64,000 nt of DNA from SIG440 sp045646865 (GTDB lineage Bacteria; Bacillota; Clostridia; Monoglobales; Monoglobaceae). The translations under genes were made by a program, and so were the position numbers. Shown piece after piece: positions 59,759-64,000 of this stretch (position 1 is the stretch's first letter; each line of letters starts with the position of its first letter). The notes under the pieces were generated by a model, which did no database searches, was not told where the DNA came from, and saw only the letters and a list, made by a program, of their open reading frames with translations. The stretch is from assembly GCA_045646865.1 (NCBI GenBank), contig JAZRLM010000020.1, positions 1-64,000 of the forward strand, read 5' to 3'.

Positions 59759-61157
59759 ATTCTATCACCAAAGCCCTCTCTGTTTCATTTGTAACTTTAT
59801 ATTTTTCACTCACACGGCTACCCACAATTGCAAGAACCTCGTCTCCGGTGCAAAGCAGGGGAATTCTGTCGCGGTCCCGCTTGGGGATTTTAGCATCTAT
59901 GAGTATATTTTTTATTTTCTTTGTTCTTCCGTCGGGGAACCATACAATTCGGTCACCGTTTCGACGGTTTCTTAAAAACAGCATTTTACCTTCAATAAGG
60001 TCATAGCTTATTGCTGTTTCGTTTACCTTGCACTTATATTTCTTTGCATTTTCAATCCTTAAAGAAATGTTCTTGCCAAGAGGTTCAACAAGCACAGTCT
60101 GCAGGGGTGCAATCTCTGTAAAAAAGCCTTCCGCCTCTTCTTTAACCTCAACAACTGCATTTTTATCAATAAAGGATAACCACCCATACTGAATGCTTGC
60201 CTCAATGCCATCGGGCAAATCAATGCTTGCCCCCGTTTGCTTTGTCATCAGGTTAAACAAATCATCAATATGCTTTTTTTCAAGGCGTATGCCCGACTTC
60301 ACCTCATCTGCCGCTATCTTCAGCACACGGGAGGCAATACCTTTGTCAACCATACTAAGACTTTCAATATGCAATGTCACAGGACTACCGCCCGGCAACG
60401 GATTGCAAAGACGGGCATATAGGCGTTTTGCATAGCTGTTTAAAAATTCTGCATCCTCGGTTGCATTATCCGAAAGCCTGCAAAGACTGTCCTTTATATT
60501 GGGGTTAAAGTTCTCCTCAATAAACGGCAGAAGCTGATTGCGGATTTTATTGCGTGTGTAGTCATTATCTGCATTTGTGGCATCTGTGCAAAAGCTCAGA
60601 TTATTGCCATGGCAATATTCCTCAATATCTGCCCGCGAAATATCAAGTATGGGTCTTATCACACCGTCATCTCTGACATATGCAATACCCTTTAGGCCGT
60701 CGGTACCCGTGCCGCGGATTATACGCATAAGCACAGTTTCGGCATTATCATCCTTATTATGTGCCGTTGCCGTTTTGTTGATTTTATGTTTCACGGAAAG
60801 CTCCCTGAAAAAATCATATCTTGCGAGCCTTCCTGCTTCTTCGGTTGTCAGCTTTTTCTCACTTGCCAGAGCCGCAACATCAACCGATTTGCAAAACACC
60901 GGTATATCCAGCTTTTTACACAGTTCAACAACAAATTTTTCGTCGTTGTCTGCAGCATCACCGCGAAGGCAATGATTAAGATGAGCACAATAAATATCAA
61001 AGCCCATTGACTTTTTAAGGGTGTTCAGTATATGAAGCATACACACCGAATCTGCACCGCCCGATACAGCCGCCAGAATTCTGTCGCCTTTATTTATCAT
61101 ACCGTGTCTGAGGATGGTATCCATAACCTCCTGCACAACTGAGTTAACCTTACTCAC
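59745..61157 (-). CDS. tilS: tRNA(Ile)-lysidine synthetase
   Basis: ATP-dependent ligase that puts lysine on C34 of the CAT-anticodon tRNA-Ile. A 470-aa protein: N-terminal PP-loop AAVSGGADSVCMLH, AHLNHCLRG, the middle helical domain, then the C-terminal TilS domain with LRNRRNGDRI. The start GTG at 61157 overlaps the dnaB stop by 8 nt and follows TTGGAGTGGAAGCC; longer frames upstream lack a ribosome site. Confidence 0.95.
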   Translation of the reverse strand: MSKVNSVVQEVMDTILRHGMINKGDRILAAVSGGADSVCMLHILNTLKKSMGFDIYCAHLNHCLRGDAADNDEKFVVELCKKLDIPVFCKSVDVAALASEKKLTTEEAGRLARYDFFRELSVKHKINKTATAHNKDDNAETVLMRIIRGTGTDGLKGIAYVRDDGVIRPILDISRADIEEYCHGNNLSFCTDATNADNDYTRNKIRNQLLPFIEENFNPNIKDSLCRLSDNATEDAEFLNSYAKRLYARLCNPLPGGSPVTLHIESLSMVDKGIASRVLKIAADEVKSGIRLEKKHIDDLFNLMTKQTGASIDLPDGIEASIQYGWLSFIDKNAVVEVKEEAEGFFTEIAPLQTVLVEPLGKNISLRIENAKKYKCKVNETAISYDLIEGKMLFLRNRRNGDRIVWFPDGRTKKIKNILIDAKIPKRDRDRIPLLCTGDEVLAIVGSRVSEKYKVTNETERALVIEYGTA

Positions 61158-62511
61158 GGCTTCCACTCCAATTAGAAAATTTAGTAAACTCGCCAAGCCA
61201 TGTCAGATAGTCAAAGCCTGTTTCACCGTTTCTGTGCTTGGCAAAAATACATTTTGTACGGTTGGGTTCTTCTGTTTCGGGATTATAAGCACCCTCACGG
61301 TAAAGGAACATTACCATATCGGCATCCTGCTCGATAGCACCCGATTCACGAAGGTCGCTAAGGCGCGGTTCTTTTACGTCACGGCTTTCAACCGAACGGT
61401 TAAGCTGAGAAAGGGCAATAACCGGAATATTAAGGTCGTTTGCCATAATCTTAAGGCTACGTGAAATATCCGAAATTTCCTGCTGACGGTTGCCGTCGCC
61501 CTTGGATTTGCCGCCGCTTATAAGCTGAATATAGTCAATAACCACAAGACCGAGATTATGCTCCATTTTAAGCTTTCTGCATCTTGAAACAATCTCGGAA
61601 GCTGTAATTGAAGATGTATCGTCAATAAATATATTGGCACGGCTGAGGACATCAACCGCCTCGCCAATTTTTTCCCATTCTTCGTCTTTTATGTTGCCCT
61701 TTTTAAGCGCCTCGGAGCTTACCATCGCCTCGCTTGAGAGCATACGGTTTGCAATTTGTATACCCGGCATTTCAAGGTTGAATATGGCAACACATGTACC
61801 TGTGTCAATTGCAACATTTTGTGCAATGTTTAAAGCAAAGCTGGTTTTACCCATACCCGGACGAGCCGCAATCAACACAAGCTCAGAGCCATGAAGACCT
61901 GCTGTACGCTTGTCCAGATCAATAAATCCCGTTGAGATACCTGTAACATCTTCCTCGGATTCAGAAAGCTGACCCAGTTTTTCAATACTCTGTCCAAGGT
62001 ATGTGCGCAAATGCACAGGACCTTTGGAGCTTCTGCCCTGAGAAAGGTCTATCAGCTTTTGCTCCATCTCACCGATAACGGCTTCTGCATCCTCGTCACC
62101 GTGGTAGCAGTTTTCCGCCGCCTTTTCGGAAATTCTGATTATGTTTCTCAGCAAAGATTTTTGAGCAACAATTTCGGCATAGTGTTTTATGTTTCGGGTT
62201 GTGGGAACCATATTCATAGTTTCCATAACAAATTCAAGACCGCCAACCGAATCAAATACACCCCGAAGGATAAGCTGCTCCTTTATTGTTACAATATCAA
62301 TGGGTTTGCCTAAATCATAGAGTTCCTTAATGGTCTTAAAAAGCTCTTTATTTCTCTCGATATAAAAATCATCGGCCTTGCAAATATTTGTTGCATCGGG
62401 AATACACTGTGCATCAAGAAGCATCGCACCTAAAACCGACTGTTCTGCTTCACGGCTGAACGGCATGGCTCTTTCAAACTCTGCAACTTGATTTTCAATT
62501 CTTTCTTCCAT
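61150..62511 (-). CDS. dnaB: Replicative DNA helicase DnaB
   Basis: A 453-aa hexameric helicase. N-terminal domain with PFSREAEQSVLGAMLLD, RecA-type motor with Walker A ARPGMGKTSFALN (about 215-227), VIDYIQLISGG and the SLKIMANDLNIPVIALSQLNR region. It follows rplI by 31 nt in the conserved gdpP-rplI-dnaB cluster. Confidence 0.97.
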   Translation of the reverse strand: MEERIENQVAEFERAMPFSREAEQSVLGAMLLDAQCIPDATNICKADDFYIERNKELFKTIKELYDLGKPIDIVTIKEQLILRGVFDSVGGLEFVMETMNMVPTTRNIKHYAEIVAQKSLLRNIIRISEKAAENCYHGDEDAEAVIGEMEQKLIDLSQGRSSKGPVHLRTYLGQSIEKLGQLSESEEDVTGISTGFIDLDKRTAGLHGSELVLIAARPGMGKTSFALNIAQNVAIDTGTCVAIFNLEMPGIQIANRMLSSEAMVSSEALKKGNIKDEEWEKIGEAVDVLSRANIFIDDTSSITASEIVSRCRKLKMEHNLGLVVIDYIQLISGGKSKGDGNRQQEISDISRSLKIMANDLNIPVIALSQLNRSVESRDVKEPRLSDLRESGAIEQDADMVMFLYREGAYNPETEEPNRTKCIFAKHRNGETGFDYLTWLGEFTKFSNWSGSRE

Positions 62512-62542
62512 ATATTCCCCTCCTTTATAGATTTACAGAATT

Positions 62543-62992
62543 TTATTTTTCTTCGGTAACACTAACCTTGAATGTACCTGTTATCTGTGGATAAAGGCGC
62601 ACCAGAACCTCGGTTGTGCCAAGAGTTTTGATACCGTCTTTAAGTTCAAACTTTCTTTTGTCGATGTCGATATTATACTGTTTTTTCAGAGCCTCGGCAA
62701 CATCCTTTGATGTAATTGAGCCAAACAGCTTGCCGCCCGCACCTGCTTTTGCAGAAAGATTAACTGTAATTTCCTTCATACGCTCTGCTATGTTTCTTGC
62801 CTTTTCTTCCTCTACATTTCTGTGGAAGGCTGCAGCCTCGCGCTTGCCTTCCAAATCGTTAAGCGCCTGCTTGTTTGCCTCGATAGCAAGACCCTTTGGC
62901 AACAGGAAATTTCTTGCATATCCGTCGCTTACGTTTATAAGGTCGCCCTTCTTTCCCTGAGACTTAACGTCCTGAGTGAGTATAACTTTCAT
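62543..62992 (-). CDS. rplI: 50S ribosomal protein L9
   Basis: A 149-aa protein with the invariant N-terminal MKVILTQDVKSQGKKGDLIN, then DGYARNFLLPKGLA, a long linking helix and a C-terminal domain with LFGSITSKDVAEAL. The ATG follows GGAAAGGATGAACATA. Confidence 0.98.
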   Translation of the reverse strand: MKVILTQDVKSQGKKGDLINVSDGYARNFLLPKGLAIEANKQALNDLEGKREAAAFHRNVEEEKARNIAERMKEITVNLSAKAGAGGKLFGSITSKDVAEALKKQYNIDIDKRKFELKDGIKTLGTTEVLVRLYPQITGTFKVSVTEEK

Positions 62993-63023
62993 TTATGTTC
63001 ATCCTTTCCGAATTAAATTCTCT

Positions 63024-64000
63024 TTACTGATTTAAAACCTCGTCAATTGCTTCCTTAAGGAGTCTGTCGGCATCATCAAGTGTTGTATCTTCAAGCTGAG
63101 CACCTGCAATGGTTATATGTCCGCCGCCGCCAAGCTTTTCAAGAATTACCTGCACATTGATTGCCTCCAGCGAACGTCCGCTGATAACCGTGCGGCTGCC
63201 CGTCTTTGCAAGAACAAAGGACGCCTCAATCCCTGAAATATTAAGGAGCTCGTCTGCCGCCTGAGCAACTGTAACAGACATATCGGGACATTCTTCATTC
63301 AAATACGAGAGAGCTATATTATCCCTGTAAATTACTGCACTTCGTATAATTCCTGCTCTTGCAACATAGCTTTCGATATTGGTTTTGAAAAATCTGCGCA
63401 CATTCACCGTATCAACGCCCATACGCCTGAGGTAAGATGCCGCTTCAAAGGTTCTTACGCCTGCCTTGAATGTAAAGCCCTTTGTATCCATAAAGATACC
63501 TGCATACAAAGCCTCGGCCTCCTGCTTGGTAAGACGCTCGTTATCCTGAACATACTGCAGAATCTCGGTTATCATTTCGCAGGTTGATGATGCAAACGGC
63601 TCGTGATAGGTAAGTACTGCATTTTCAATAAAGTCTTCGCTTCTGCGATGATGGTCAATCAGAACAATGTGCTTTGCATGCTGCAGAAGTTCGGGGCACT
63701 CTACCATAACCGGACGGTGTACGTCAACAACCACAACAACAGTTTCGCGATCAAAAATGTTAAGTGCATGCTCGGCGCTGATAAACACATCCTCGTACTG
63801 CGGATTTTTTTTGAATTCCTGAACAAGAGCCTTTGCATTGCTAGATGCCTGATCAACCACAATAAATGCATTCTTGCCACGGCTTTTAACGCCTTTGAAA
63901 AGACCTATTGCCGAGCCGATACTATCCATATCCGAATTTTTGTGACCCATAATTATAACCTGACTTGACTGGTCAACCAACTCACGCAGGGCATGTGCCA
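63024..64000 (-). CDS. gdpP: Cyclic-di-AMP phosphodiesterase GdpP, DHH-DHHA1 part (5' end outside window)
   Basis: The frame runs off the right edge; 325 codons are visible, starting HALRELVDQSSQVIIMGHK. The DHH motif VLIDHHRRS, the earlier NSDMDSIG and the late GGGGHITIAGAQ of DHHA1 identify the C-terminal catalytic region of GdpP (hydrolyses c-di-AMP to pApA). Its usual membrane, PAS and degenerate GGDEF parts would be encoded beyond 64000; a shorter DHH protein cannot be excluded. Confidence 0.92.
   Translation of the reverse strand, partial: AHALRELVDQSSQVIIMGHKNSDMDSIGSAIGLFKGVKSRGKNAFIVVDQASSNAKALVQEFKKNPQYEDVFISAEHALNIFDRETVVVVVDVHRPVMVECPELLQHAKHIVLIDHHRRSEDFIENAVLTYHEPFASSTCEMITEILQYVQDNERLTKQEAEALYAGIFMDTKGFTFKAGVRTFEAASYLRRMGVDTVNVRRFFKTNIESYVARAGIIRSAVIYRDNIALSYLNEECPDMSVTVAQAADELLNISGIEASFVLAKTGSRTVISGRSLEAINVQVILEKLGGGGHITIAGAQLEDTTLDDADRLLKEAIDEVLNQ

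Noticed and set aside
1..64000. CRISPR arrays, prophage, insertion sequences or integrase genes
   Set aside because: No regular direct repeats with spacers and no transposase, integrase or phage structural motifs were found in any frame.

Overview
The window looks like a low-GC Firmicutes chromosome, most likely an anaerobic gut-type Clostridia (Oscillospirales/Ruminococcaceae-like). The reasons are sigma-A promoters with TTGACA-17-TATAAT, strong GGAGG ribosome sites, S-layer-homology proteins, a SpoIID-domain protein, the Clostridia gene order queA-tgt-yajC-TIGR04086-secD-secF, [FeFe]-hydrogenase maturation genes, a flavodiiron protein with rubredoxin, and meso-DAP dehydrogenase. No genus is claimed. 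Almost all of the window is ordinary chromosomal housekeeping; no phage, IS transposase or CRISPR array was seen.\n\nLayout. 0-4.7 kb: 2-keto-3-deoxygluconate kinase (cut by the window edge) and KDPG aldolase, then CPBP, NSS transporter and histidine phosphatase genes. 4.7-6.0 kb: a gene graveyard (nuclease, AraC halves on opposite strands, MFS). 6.1-9.5 kb: two tRNAs, a ClC channel, a CPA2 antiporter and a 47-aa ORF. 9.7-14.3 kb: an operon with a bacterial tyrosine-kinase cassette (CpsC-CpsD-CpsB), VanZ, a coiled-coil membrane protein and an SLH protein. 14.4-18.6 kb: CDP-alcohol transferase, YitT, and a Feo iron-uptake unit with DtxR-like operators. 18.7-22.4 kb: MgtC and the lysine/DAP operon asd-dapA-dapB. 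22.6-30 kb: SpoIID, queuosine genes and the Sec accessory proteins. 30-42 kb: SLH/YcdB protein, ddh, an EF-G paralog, a Cys-rich protein, rubredoxin + flavodiiron protein, ileS. 42.4-49 kb: ClpE-like ATPase, purine salvage, gdhA. 49.2-52.7 kb: TM1266-hydE-hydG. 53.3-64 kb: wecB-tagO, trpS, aminotransferase, gltX, hpt-tilS, dnaB-rplI-gdpP (cut by the window edge).\n\nThe interesting material lies between genes. (1) A three-copy, about 180-nt structured element sits directly on the start codons of kdgK, a Cys-rich protein gene and hydE. Three helices are conserved through compensatory changes and the last one buries the ribosome site. (2) An apparent type I toxin-antitoxin pair lies at 52.76-53.2 kb: a 31-aa hydrophobic, Lys-tailed peptide with an occluded ribosome site faces a short convergent RNA that overlaps its 3' end. 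(3) The hydrogenase-maturation operon has a leader that ends in an intrinsic terminator before its first gene. (4) Two back-to-back cloverleaf-like palindromic elements lie upstream of ileS, with relatives at 9.5 kb and 4.9 kb. (5) A promoter-to-terminator unit of about 390 nt at 44.85-45.24 kb has no clear gene.\n\nAll structures were found by eye from complementary segments. No folding, database or covariance search was run.
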